7,605 nt of DNA from an uncultured Clostridia bacterium (GTDB lineage Bacteria > Bacillota > Clostridia > Oscillospirales > CAG-272): NCBI GenBank assembly GCA_905235755.1, contig CAJONA010000071.1, forward strand, positions 1 to 7,605, in the 5' to 3' direction. The notes below the pieces were generated by a model. That model worked only from the letters and a program-made list of their open reading frames with translations, was not told the origin of the DNA and did no database searches. A program made the translations under genes and the position numbers. Shown one piece after another: positions 1 through 6,305 of the stretch; position 1 is the first letter of the stretch; each line of letters opens with the position of its first letter.

Positions 1-28
1 GTGCTTACGGCTTTATCAGCAAACGACC

Positions 29-85
29 TCGGCGATATGTCGAACCGGATGCGCTTGCGCACCGGAAGCGACACGAAATCGCCGA
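29..85. repeat. 57-nt imperfect palindrome (possible structured RNA or palindromic repeat)
   Basis: The two halves pair along most of their length. TCGGCGAT (29-36) pairs with ATCGCCGA (78-85), TGTCG (38-42) with CGACA (69-73), CCGG (45-48) with CCGG (62-65), and TGCGC (50-54) with GCGCA (57-61). That is 22 base pairs broken only by small bulges, with a tight central turn. There is no T-run after it on either strand, so it is not a normal intrinsic terminator. All three plus-strand frames cross it without a recognisable protein. It could be a structured RNA, a 3' UTR element of a gene lying left of the window, or a dispersed palindromic repeat of the REP/MITE kind. The pairing is seen directly; the function is unknown. 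Confidence 0.6.
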
Positions 86-116
86 ATATGTGCAACCCGC
101 CCAAGCGTTCTTTTTC

Positions 117-149
117 GTACTTTTTCTTTCGCGCTGAAAGAAAAAGTAC
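117..149. repeat. 14-bp perfect inverted repeat hairpin
   Basis: Positions 117-130 (GTACTTTTTCTTTC) are the exact reverse complement of 136-149, separated by the 5-nt loop GCGCT. Neither side is followed by a T-tract, so it is a poor terminator despite the U-rich arm. An outer stem may enclose it: GCGTTCTT (105-112) is complementary to AAGAACGC (194-201). Between them lies a further 6-bp hairpin, CGCGCC (160-165) with GGCGCG (169-174). Together these would fold as a multi-branch junction. It may be a dispersed intergenic repeat or part of an RNA. The perfect arms are certain; the branched fold is inference. Confidence 0.6.
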
Positions 150-168
150 ATAAGCCCTTCGCGCCCGA

Positions 169-214
169 GGCGCGAGAGAAAAGCGGCGCGAGGAAGAACG
201 CGGCGCGAGAGAAA
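169..214. repeat. Degenerate tandem repeat, three copies of about 16 bp
   Basis: The 13-mer GGCGCGAGAGAAA occurs at 169-181 and again at 202-214. A degraded copy (GGCGCGAGGAA) begins at 185 between them, so copies start 16 and 17 nt apart. The purine-rich GC repeat lies between the hairpin at 117-149 and the operon terminator. No coding role is visible. Confidence 0.4.
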
Positions 215-226
215 CGGCGAAAATAC

Positions 227-258
227 AAAAAAGCAGCACCCGCAGGTGCTGCTTTTTT
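227..258 (-). terminator. Rho-independent terminator of the ispH-rpsA operon, probably bidirectional
   Basis: A perfect 8-bp GC-rich stem, GCAGCACC (233-240) with GGTGCTGC (245-252), closes a 4-nt loop. It is flanked by six A (227-232) and six T (253-258), so an RNA from either strand ends in a hairpin plus U-run. On the minus strand it begins 15 nt after the ispH-rpsA stop codon, the expected place for the operon terminator. On the plus strand it would end any transcript coming from the palindrome-rich region to its left. Confidence 0.9.
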
Positions 259-273
259 CATCTATACTTTAAA

Positions 274-2322
274 TTATTCTGCGTCCGCTGCTTCTGCGGG
301 AGCATCCTCTGCGGGAGCTTCATCTGCGGGAGCTTCATCTGCGGGAGCTTCATCTGCGGGAGCTTCATCTGCCGGAGCTTCTTCCTCGGGAAGAAGTGCG
401 CGGATGGAGAGGCTTATCTTCTTGCTTTCGCTGTCGATCTCTGTGATCTTGGCGTCGACTGTTTCGCCTTTTTTAAGAACTTCCGCGGGGCTGGCGAGCT
501 TCTTATTCGCTATCTGCGAGATGTGGATGAGTCCGTCAACGCCTGGGATTATCTGAGCAAACGCGCCGAACGGGAGCAACGAAACGATCTTTACGCTCAC
601 AACGTCGCCGACATTGTACTGCTCGGAGAATATCTTCCACGGATTTGTATCTTCCGTCTTGTAGCCGAGAGAAATACGACCTTTTTCTCTGTCGAACGAT
701 TTTACGAAAACGTCGAGCTTGTCCCCTACGGAAACCACATCGGACGGCTTGGAAATACGGAGCCATGAAAGCTCGGACGTATGTACCATACCGTCAACGC
801 CGCCGAGATCTACGAACGCGCCGTAAGGAGTGAGGCTCTTGACAACGCCTTCATAGTGTTTGCCTTCTTCGATGCTGTCCCAGAAAGCGTTTTCGAGTGC
901 GCGTTTTTCTTCGCGTGCAACGACTCTGATCGAGCCGACGGCGCGGCGTCTGTCCTCTTTGATGTCGATGATCTTGAATTTCTGAACCGTGCCTACGAGC
1001 TCGGAGAGATCGCCGTCTTTCGGGACTGTCGTCTGTGAAGCGGGGATGAATATTTTTTGCGAAAGAGCGGATATAACGACGCCGCCCTTTACTGCTTCAA
1101 CAACTTTGCCTTCGAGCACTTCGCCGCTTTCAAGCGCGGATTTTACTTTTTCCCACTTGAGCGAAGCGTCGCTCTTTTTCTTGGAAAGAACGGCTATGCC
1201 TTCGACATCGCTGACTCTTACCGCTACGGCAGTTACTTCGTCGCCGAGCTTGAACAGCTCTTCGAGCTTTGCCGACGGATCGTCCGTCACGTTTTCGAGA
1301 GTAAGCACGCCGGTACATTTTGTGCCGAGGTCAAGCTTGACTTCTGTGTTCGAAACGTAAGTTACGATGCCCGTTACTGTATCTCCTGTATTTAATGTTT
1401 TGAAGCTCTCTTCAAGTAATTTTGCGAAATTTTCCTGTTCGCTCATGGTGTTTATGACCTCCTTAATCAAACAGTCGGGCGATGATGCTCCGGCTGCGAC
1501 GCCTATCATAATCGGCGTCTGCGTATTATTTATTTGCGGCACGTCGGACGGCGACTCGATTAGATACGTTTTGTCGCAAAGCGCCTTGCTTATCTTAAAA
1601 AGTTTTGCGGTGTTGGAGCTCTTTTTGTCTCCGACGATAAGCATCATATCGCATTTGCGCGCCAAACGTTCGGTCTCTGCCTGCCGACTTTCCGTAACAT
1701 TACATATTGTATCAAAAAAAAATGAATTTGTATATAGATTTTTGATAATTTTTTTAAATTTTTTATAATTTTCGGCGTTTTGCGTCGTTTGAGCGACGGA
1801 AATGACTCTTGCGTCGCCGTTTGGAAGCGCGCCGCTGTCAAATGCGGACGATATTTCTTCTTCGGATGTGTAAATGAGCGTCTGCCCTTTGACGTGGCTG
1901 GCTATGCCCGCCACCTCCGGATGCGATCCGTTTCCGTATATGAACGTCAGCGTGTCGTCGTCGGTATTCTTGTCGACGATGTCGTGTATCTTTTTTACAT
2001 ACGGGCAAGTACAGTCGACAATGGCGCATCCGGTGCGCGACGCGGCTTCTTCGAGCTTTTTCTGCGTCTCGACCGTTGCACCGTGAGCGCGTATCAGAAA
2101 TACGGTGTCCTTGTCGGCTTTGTCGAGAAACGCGTCGAGGTCGCCTTCGTCTATGGAATGCACTCCGTTTTCCTCAAGCTGCGCGATAACGCCGTCGTTA
2201 TGGATAAGATGACCGACAGTGTATATCCTTTTAGTCTTATTGCTTGCCTCATCGAGCGCCGCTTCGTAAGCGCGCCGCACGCCGAAGCAAAATCCCGAAT
2301 TTTCAGCGAGGACGATCTTCAT
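274..2322 (-). CDS. ispH: Bifunctional 4-hydroxy-3-methylbut-2-enyl diphosphate reductase / S1-domain protein (IspH-RpsA fusion)
   Basis: The N-terminal part (about residues 1-290) is IspH, the [4Fe-4S] enzyme that reduces HMBPP to IPP and DMAPP in the last step of the MEP isoprenoid pathway. The cluster cysteines are visible: C12 in GFCFGVRRA, C106 in DCTCPYVKKIH and C207 in DTICNVT. Substrate-site motifs follow: H41 (GHLIHN), H80 (RAHG), H134/E136 (SHPEV), the TT of VAQTTQ, SSN at 235-237 and S280/S281. Residues about 310-643 hold four S1 RNA-binding repeats, the last two (PYGAFVDLGGVDGMVH, PFGAFAQIIPGVDGLIH) being the most canonical. An acidic Ala/Pro/Glu/Asp tail runs from about 646 to 682. 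Such fusions are known in Clostridia; the S1 part probably binds mRNA on the 30S subunit. The start chosen is the ATG at 2322, which gives MKIVLAENSGFCFG, overlaps the plsC stop as ATGA and begins where the family begins. A longer in-frame start at 2370 is unlikely. No strong Shine-Dalgarno is seen, so translation is probably coupled to plsC. Length is 682 aa. Confidence 0.95.
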   Translation of the reverse strand: MKIVLAENSGFCFGVRRAYEAALDEASNKTKRIYTVGHLIHNDGVIAQLEENGVHSIDEGDLDAFLDKADKDTVFLIRAHGATVETQKKLEEAASRTGCAIVDCTCPYVKKIHDIVDKNTDDDTLTFIYGNGSHPEVAGIASHVKGQTLIYTSEEEISSAFDSGALPNGDARVISVAQTTQNAENYKKFKKIIKNLYTNSFFFDTICNVTESRQAETERLARKCDMMLIVGDKKSSNTAKLFKISKALCDKTYLIESPSDVPQINNTQTPIMIGVAAGASSPDCLIKEVINTMSEQENFAKLLEESFKTLNTGDTVTGIVTYVSNTEVKLDLGTKCTGVLTLENVTDDPSAKLEELFKLGDEVTAVAVRVSDVEGIAVLSKKKSDASLKWEKVKSALESGEVLEGKVVEAVKGGVVISALSQKIFIPASQTTVPKDGDLSELVGTVQKFKIIDIKEDRRRAVGSIRVVAREEKRALENAFWDSIEEGKHYEGVVKSLTPYGAFVDLGGVDGMVHTSELSWLRISKPSDVVSVGDKLDVFVKSFDREKGRISLGYKTEDTNPWKIFSEQYNVGDVVSVKIVSLLPFGAFAQIIPGVDGLIHISQIANKKLASPAEVLKKGETVDAKITEIDSESKKISLSIRALLPEEEAPADEAPADEAPADEAPADEAPAEDAPAEAADAE
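293..382 (-). repeat. 15-bp tandem repeat coding the Ala-Asp-Glu-Ala-Pro tail of IspH-RpsA
   Basis: The 15-bp unit TCTGCGGGAGCTTCA (plus-strand reading) occurs four times without change at 308-322, 323-337, 338-352 and 353-367, with diverged copies at 293-307 and 368-382. On the coding strand each unit encodes A-D-E-A-P. The repeat therefore forms a low-complexity acidic tail after the fourth S1 domain. Being in frame and a multiple of three, it can change copy number without breaking the gene. Confidence 0.9.
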
Positions 2323-2579
2323 TTCTTTGAATCCCCACTGTCCGGCGCGAGAGAGCAGATCCTCTCCCAAACGATCTTTGCGGCGTTTTCGTATTCTTCC
2401 ATAGTGTTCTTATTCAGTCCGAGCTCTTCGAATTTTATCGGCTCGCCGAATATGACTTTGACCGACCTGAACAGCTTGACTTTGTATCCTTTTGTGTAGA
2501 TATATGCCGGGATTATGTCGCATTTGGCGCGGCCGGCTATCAATCCGATGCCGCCCTTTACCTCCGTTTCGGCGGGATC
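2319..2579 (-). pseudogene. plsC: PlsC acyltransferase, C-terminal part after a frameshift
   Basis: This is the rest of the acyltransferase begun at 2935, read in another frame and with no start of its own. From codon GAT at 2579 it reads DPAETEVKGGIGLIAGRA and continues with the IIPAYI segment, which matches the block IV region of 1-acylglycerol-3-phosphate acyltransferases, then FGEPIKFEEL and a helical C-terminus. It ends at 2319, overlapping the ispH ATG by 4 nt (ATGA). Adding one G to the GGG at 2584-2582 joins both parts as ...RRKGADPAETEVK..., giving about 205 aa, a normal PlsC length. The conserved sequence on this side argues against old decay. An indel error or a recent mutation are both possible. 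Confidence 0.75.
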
Positions 2580-2935
2580 AGCCCTTTGCGCCGCGTTCCC
2601 TGCGGAAATACCGCGAGCGCCTTCTTTTCGTTCACCGCGTCGATGGAAGCTCTTATCGCCGCCACGTCGCCTTGACCGCGGCGTATCGTTATTGCGAATT
2701 TCTTGGCAAGCGACCGTATGATGGGCATATTCGCAACTTCCGATTTTGCCAGAAACCAGATCTGCCGCTTCATTCCGAGCCCGATGAAAGCGGGATCGAG
2801 CGCCGATATGTGATTTGAACATATGAGACAGCCGCGGTCCGAAAGCTCGTTGCCTGTCCGTTTGAATTTCATAAAGAACAGAATCTTGAAAAAAGGGTAC
2901 GCGAGCACATATAAAAATCTGTAAAGAAAGCTCAT
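2558..2935 (-). CDS. plsC: 1-acyl-sn-glycerol-3-phosphate acyltransferase (PlsC), N-terminal part, frameshifted
   Basis: PlsC transfers a fatty acyl chain to lysophosphatidic acid at the membrane, making phosphatidic acid for phospholipids. The catalytic NHxxxxD motif is N41-H42 to D47 (NHISALDP). The glycerophosphate-binding block III is FPQGTR at 110-115, with Gln where the classical motif has Glu. The first 22 residues are hydrophobic (FLYVLAYPFFKILFFM) and suit membrane association. The frame then runs out: after K117-G118 it reads LIPPKRR and stops at 2558, while the true continuation is in another frame (2579 to 2319). The start ATG overlaps the cmk stop (ATGA), and GAGGA about 10 nt upstream is a usable ribosome binding site. 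As written, the 125-aa product lacks its C-terminal third. Family assignment is firm; whether the gene is truly broken is not. Confidence 0.85.
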   Translation of the reverse strand: MSFLYRFLYVLAYPFFKILFFMKFKRTGNELSDRGCLICSNHISALDPAFIGLGMKRQIWFLAKSEVANMPIIRSLAKKFAITIRRGQGDVAAIRASIDAVNEKKALAVFPQGTRRKGLIPPKRR

Positions 2936-3603
2936 TTTATTTTTTCCTCGATGATTTTCAGCGCTTTTTCGACGGTGTCCTCGAACAAACCGGAGTTGTC
3001 GAGCATAATGGCGTCGTCGGCCGGTATTGCGGGAGCCGTTTTCCTCGTTCGGTCGTTTTTGTCACGTTCAGCCATAGCGGCTTTGACGGCTTCGACGGTC
3101 ACGTCTTCGCCTTTTTCTTTCAGCTCGGCGCATCTGCGTTCGGCTCTCGCGTCGTCGGATGCGGTCATAAAAAATTTGACCGTCGCGTTCGGCAAGATGA
3201 CCGTGCCGATGTCGCGCCCGTCCATGATGACGTTGTTGCGCCGCGCAAAATCGCGTTGGAGTTCGAGCAGGAACGTGCGCACAGCCGGTATAGCCGAGAT
3301 GGTTGACGCGCACGACGATATCTCGCTCGTGCGTATGTATCCGGTCACGTCTTCGCCGTCGAGGATCATCCTCTGCGCGCCGCCGACGTGTTCGATCTTG
3401 ATGTCGCCGATGTCCATTTCTTCGATCAGAGCGACGACGCTGCCGGTGTCGTGCGGATCGACGCCCTTTTCCATCACATAAAGCGCCACCGTGCGATATA
3501 TTGCGCCGGTGTCGAGATGAACAAATCCGAGCTTGTCCGCGAGCGCGTTTGCGAGCGTGCTTTTGCCGGAGCCGCTCGGCCCGTCTATTGCAATACTTAT
3601 CAT
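2932..3603 (-). CDS. cmk: Cytidylate kinase (CMP/dCMP kinase)
   Basis: Cmk uses ATP to phosphorylate CMP and dCMP to their diphosphates in the cytoplasm, feeding CTP for RNA and phospholipid headgroup activation and dCTP for DNA. The P-loop GPSGSGKST is at residues 8-16, followed by the family motif DTGAIYR (31-37). The CMP-binding RTSEIS begins at 91, DGRDIGTVILP is at 128-138, and the lid arginines lie in RAERR (153-157) and RDKNDRTR (180-187). Length is 223 aa, close to the E. coli enzyme. The ATG at 3603 is preceded by GGAGG at 3613-3609 with a 5-nt spacer, the best ribosome binding site in the operon. The stop overlaps the plsC ATG. It is separated from the upstream flavoprotein gene by 52 nt. 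Confidence 0.97.
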   Translation of the reverse strand: MISIAIDGPSGSGKSTLANALADKLGFVHLDTGAIYRTVALYVMEKGVDPHDTGSVVALIEEMDIGDIKIEHVGGAQRMILDGEDVTGYIRTSEISSCASTISAIPAVRTFLLELQRDFARRNNVIMDGRDIGTVILPNATVKFFMTASDDARAERRCAELKEKGEDVTVEAVKAAMAERDKNDRTRKTAPAIPADDAIMLDNSGLFEDTVEKALKIIEEKIK

Positions 3604-3608
3604 AAAAA

Positions 3609-3613
3609 CCTCC
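3609..3613 (-). promoter_or_regulatory. Shine-Dalgarno site for cmk
   Basis: The minus strand reads GGAGG here, five bases before the cmk ATG. It confirms that start and suggests cmk is initiated independently, whereas plsC and ispH overlap their upstream neighbours. Confidence 0.75.
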
Positions 3614-3635
3614 GCAGTTGCTTGAATATTTATAT

Positions 3636-3653
3636 TTTATACGCTTGTATAAA
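3636..3653. repeat. AT-rich inverted repeat in the flavoprotein-cmk gap
   Basis: TTTATAC (3636-3642) and GTATAAA (3647-3653) are exact inverted copies around a GCTT loop. They occupy most of the only sizeable gap inside the operon (3604-3655). It is not followed by a clear U-run on the minus strand, so it is unlikely to terminate well. It could be an RNA-processing hairpin, an operator, or part of a weak internal promoter for cmk, since the minus strand also has TATAAA-like boxes but no good -35. Confidence 0.35.
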
Positions 3654-3655
3654 GT

Positions 3656-4894
3656 TTAATCCGTACTCGTTATCGCATCCGCCGCGCACATCGCGGTGGA
3701 GAGTGCTATCTGTATGTTGAAGCCGCCCGTGTACGCGTCGACGTCGATGATCTCACCTGCGAAATACAGATTGCCGTACAGCTTCGAACGCATCGTTTTC
3801 GGATCGATCTCTCCCGTTTTTACGCCGCCCGACGTAACGATCGCCTCCTCGATGGGGCGAAATCCGCGAACGGTCAGCGTGAGCGATTTCAGCGTTTCGA
3901 CGATTTTTGCGCGCTCCGCCTTCGTTATCGAGTTGACCTTTTTTTCGGCGGATATCCCGCACTTGTCGATAAAAGGCGCGATGAGTTTTGACGGCAGCAG
4001 GTCGCACAGACCGTTTATGAGATCTCTGTTTTTGTATTTTTCAAAATCCGCCAGCACACGCGCGTCGAGCTTCTCGTGCGTCAGCGCGGGTTTCAAGTCG
4101 ACGGATATCTTGTATTTTCCGCTCGACATCGGGCGCATATGCGCCGAAGCCGAAAGTATCATCGGTCCGCTCACGCCGAAATGCGCAAACAGCATCTCCC
4201 CGAAATCTTCATATATCACCTTATTTTTTTCGGTGTCGATGACTTTCACGCCGACGTTTTTAAGGCTGAGTCCCTGCGCGTCGCGGCAAACGGCGTCGTC
4301 GGACTCAAGCCCGACGAGCGACGGCGTCGGCGGCGTCACCGTATGCCCGAGCGTTCGCGCGATCTCAAATCCGTCGCCCGTCGAGCCCGTCAGCGGATAC
4401 GAAAGACCGCCTGTGCATAGGATCACGTCGTCAAAATATGAAAACGACTCTTTTTCCGTGTCGATACGGACGATCCTGCCGCCGTCGGCTTTGAGCGAAC
4501 GAACGCGGCCGTGTACGACTTTTGCGCCCGATGAGAGAAGAAAATTCTTCATCGCAAGGACTATATCGACCGCCTTGTCCGACTCGGGAAAAACTCTGTT
4601 CCCGCGCTCGACTTTAAGCGGTACGCCGAGCTTTTCGAAAAACTCCATCGTGTCGCGCGGCGAAAAACGATTTATTGCGGAAAACATAAATTTTCCGTTT
4701 GTCGTTATATTTTTCATAAATATTTCCGGCGAGCAGTCGTTTGTGAGATTGCATCTGCCTTTTCCGGTGATGCCGAGCTTTTTTCCCAGAAGGGAATTGC
4801 GCTCAAAGAGCGTGACGTCGCACCCGCGCGAAGCCAATGTTCCCGCGGCGAGCATACCGGCAGGGCCGGCACCTATGACTGCTACCTTTTTCAT
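3656..4894 (-). CDS. HI0933-family (BaiN/RdsA-like) NAD(P)/FAD-dependent flavoprotein oxidoreductase
   Basis: The protein has 412 aa. It opens with a dinucleotide-binding Rossmann motif, KKVAVIGAGPAGM (GxGxxG at residues 8-13), and an acidic residue, E31, at the end of the second strand, which typically contacts the FAD ribose. The family-specific GKKLGITGKGRCNLTN segment spans 37-52. CTGGLSYPLTGSTGDG lies mid-protein, and FAGEIIDVDAYTGGFNIQ at 378-395 closes the FAD site. These mark the HI0933-like flavoproteins, often annotated 'aminoacetone oxidase family FAD-binding enzyme' or BaiN. The physiological substrate of most members, including this one, is not established. The chosen start is the ATG at 4894, because MKKVAVIGAG is the family N-terminus; it leaves a 4-nt gap after the ABC-F stop, with AGG about 9 nt upstream. 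An earlier in-frame ATG at 4924 lies inside the ABC-F gene and would add 10 unlikely residues. Confidence 0.92.
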   Translation of the reverse strand: MKKVAVIGAGPAGMLAAGTLASRGCDVTLFERNSLLGKKLGITGKGRCNLTNDCSPEIFMKNITTNGKFMFSAINRFSPRDTMEFFEKLGVPLKVERGNRVFPESDKAVDIVLAMKNFLLSSGAKVVHGRVRSLKADGGRIVRIDTEKESFSYFDDVILCTGGLSYPLTGSTGDGFEIARTLGHTVTPPTPSLVGLESDDAVCRDAQGLSLKNVGVKVIDTEKNKVIYEDFGEMLFAHFGVSGPMILSASAHMRPMSSGKYKISVDLKPALTHEKLDARVLADFEKYKNRDLINGLCDLLPSKLIAPFIDKCGISAEKKVNSITKAERAKIVETLKSLTLTVRGFRPIEEAIVTSGGVKTGEIDPKTMRSKLYGNLYFAGEIIDVDAYTGGFNIQIALSTAMCAADAITSTD

Positions 4895-4898
4895 AATT

Positions 4899-6305
4899 TC
4901 AAACCTGCTTTTCAAACTCGGCAAGCGCCGCTTCCGCGTCGAGATAATCGGCGTACAGCGCGTCGAGTTCTTCTTCCGTTTTTGATATTTCGGCGCTTAT
5001 CTCCGAAAGGCGCACGTAATCCGTCGCCGCCTCGCCCGACGCCTCCGCTTCAAGCTCGCTCTTTTTTTGTTCGAGTTCGACGATCTTCGCTTCGTCGCGC
5101 TCCATGCGCGACTTTAATTTGCGAATGTCCGATATAAGCTTTTTGTTCTCGATATATTTTGCTTTTTCGGCGGAATCGGTTTTTTCGCTTTTCACTGCTG
5201 CCTGATTTGAAGCGGCTCTGCTTTCTTTGAAAAGTTCATACTCGTCGTAACCGCCGTTAAAATCGAAAAATCCATCACTCATATCAAACAGCCGCGTCGA
5301 CAGCTTCTTGATGAAATATCTGTCGTGCGAAACGGCGATTATCGTTCCGTCGAACTCGAGGAGTGCGGCCTCAAGCGCTTCGCGCGAGTTTATATCGAGA
5401 TGGTTCGTCGGCTCGTCGAGAATGAGCACGTTCACGCGCGAAAGTATCATCTTGCACAGCATGAGCCGCGCGCGTTCACCGCCGGACAGCGATCCGACGC
5501 GCTTGTCTATGTCCTCTGCGAAAAAGAGAAAATTCGCAAGCGCGGTGCGCAGTTCGGTGTACGTCAATTTGTCGTGTGCGGAGCAGAGCTCTTCGAGCAC
5601 CGTTTTTTCGTCGTCGAGCGTTTTCTGCTCTTGGTCGTAGTACCCGACGACGACGTTCGCGCCGAATTCGCAAACGCCTTCGTCCGCTTCTGTCTGCCCG
5701 TCGATTATCTTTATCAGCGTCGATTTACCGCATCCGTTCGGACCGATTATGATTATCCTGTCCCTTTTGCGCACGACGAAATTTATGTTGTCGAGCACCT
5801 TTTTTGTGCCGAACGATTTTGATATGCGTTCGGCGACGAGCACTTCGTTGCCGCTTTCGCCCGCCGAGCGAAACGTCATTTTTATCGACTTCGGCGCGCT
5901 TTTCGGCGCCGAAACTTTTTCCATATGTTCGATCTGTTTTTGCTTTGACGCTATAGTGATGAAATTTCTCTCTTGCCCGAAACGGCGCTGCTGCGCTATT
6001 ATGCCCTCGATTCGCGCTATTTCCTTTTGCTGATGCTCATATTTTCGCATGAGCGTCTTTTGCGCCTCCGCCTTTTGCGCGGCAAACGCAGAGTAGTTGC
6101 CGTTATACAGCGTCGCCTCCGTGTGCTCGATGTCGAGCATCTTCGTTGTCACGCGGTCGAGGAAAAATCTGTCGTGCGACACGACGATCAGCGTCTTGGG
6201 GTACGCGCGCAGATGTTCTTCGAGCCATTCGAGCGTCGACGTGTCGAGATGGTTCGTCGGCTCGTCGAGCATAAGTATGTCGGGAGAGATGAGAAGCAGC
6301 TTCAC
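4899..6305 (-). CDS. ABC-F family ATPase, C-terminal part (Walker B1, linker, full second ABC domain), frameshifted
   Basis: This is the larger part of a soluble ABC-F protein, the class that acts on the ribosome (translation factor or antibiotic target protection) rather than as a transporter. In order: KLLLISPDILMLDEPTNHLD is Walker B of the first ABC domain (about residues 9-21 of this part), then VSHDRFFLD with its switch histidine. Residues about 75-135 are a charged helical inter-domain linker (PtIM type). Next is a complete second ABC domain with Walker A GPNGCGKST (188-196), signature SLSGGERAR (272-280), Walker B VLILDEPTNHLD and AVSHDRYF. A lysine/glutamate-rich C-terminal coiled coil of roughly 100 residues resembles Uup/YdiF-type members. 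No membrane segments are seen. The frame opens by GTG at 6305, which overlaps the stop of the upstream part as GTGA, but the conserved sequence continues straight across, so I read one broken gene. The subfamily cannot be fixed from motifs alone. Confidence 0.9.
   Translation of the reverse strand: MKLLLISPDILMLDEPTNHLDTSTLEWLEEHLRAYPKTLIVVSHDRFFLDRVTTKMLDIEHTEATLYNGNYSAFAAQKAEAQKTLMRKYEHQQKEIARIEGIIAQQRRFGQERNFITIASKQKQIEHMEKVSAPKSAPKSIKMTFRSAGESGNEVLVAERISKSFGTKKVLDNINFVVRKRDRIIIIGPNGCGKSTLIKIIDGQTEADEGVCEFGANVVVGYYDQEQKTLDDEKTVLEELCSAHDKLTYTELRTALANFLFFAEDIDKRVGSLSGGERARLMLCKMILSRVNVLILDEPTNHLDINSREALEAALLEFDGTIIAVSHDRYFIKKLSTRLFDMSDGFFDFNGGYDEYELFKESRAASNQAAVKSEKTDSAEKAKYIENKKLISDIRKLKSRMERDEAKIVELEQKKSELEAEASGEAATDYVRLSEISAEISKTEEELDALYADYLDAEAALAEFEKQV

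Noticed and set aside
1..150. Possible 3' end of a plus-strand gene entering from the left
   Set aside because: All three plus frames are open for some distance, but none gives a recognisable protein and the palindrome at 29-85 constrains every frame. A gene end here cannot be supported.
16..261. Minus-strand open frame of 81 codons at the left end
   Set aside because: It starts inside the terminator hairpin and runs through palindromes and repeats. The sequence is Ala/Arg/Phe-rich with no domain, as expected for a frame across structured GC-rich DNA.
293..382. Regular 15-bp repeats considered as a CRISPR array
   Set aside because: There are no unique spacers; the units abut directly, stay in frame and encode the protein tail.
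2323..2370. Earlier in-frame ATG for ispH-rpsA
   Set aside because: The added residues come from plsC coding sequence in another frame, and the IspH family starts at MKIVLAENSGFCFG.
1780..2499. Plus-strand open frame of 239 codons
   Set aside because: It is antisense to the conserved IspH region and the 3' part of plsC, with no motif of its own.
3696..4985. Plus-strand open frame of 429 codons, slightly longer than the gene opposite it
   Set aside because: It lies antisense to the flavoprotein gene, which has clear FAD motifs. The translation is serine-rich, low-complexity and shows no domain; it is a by-product of the codon bias of the true gene.
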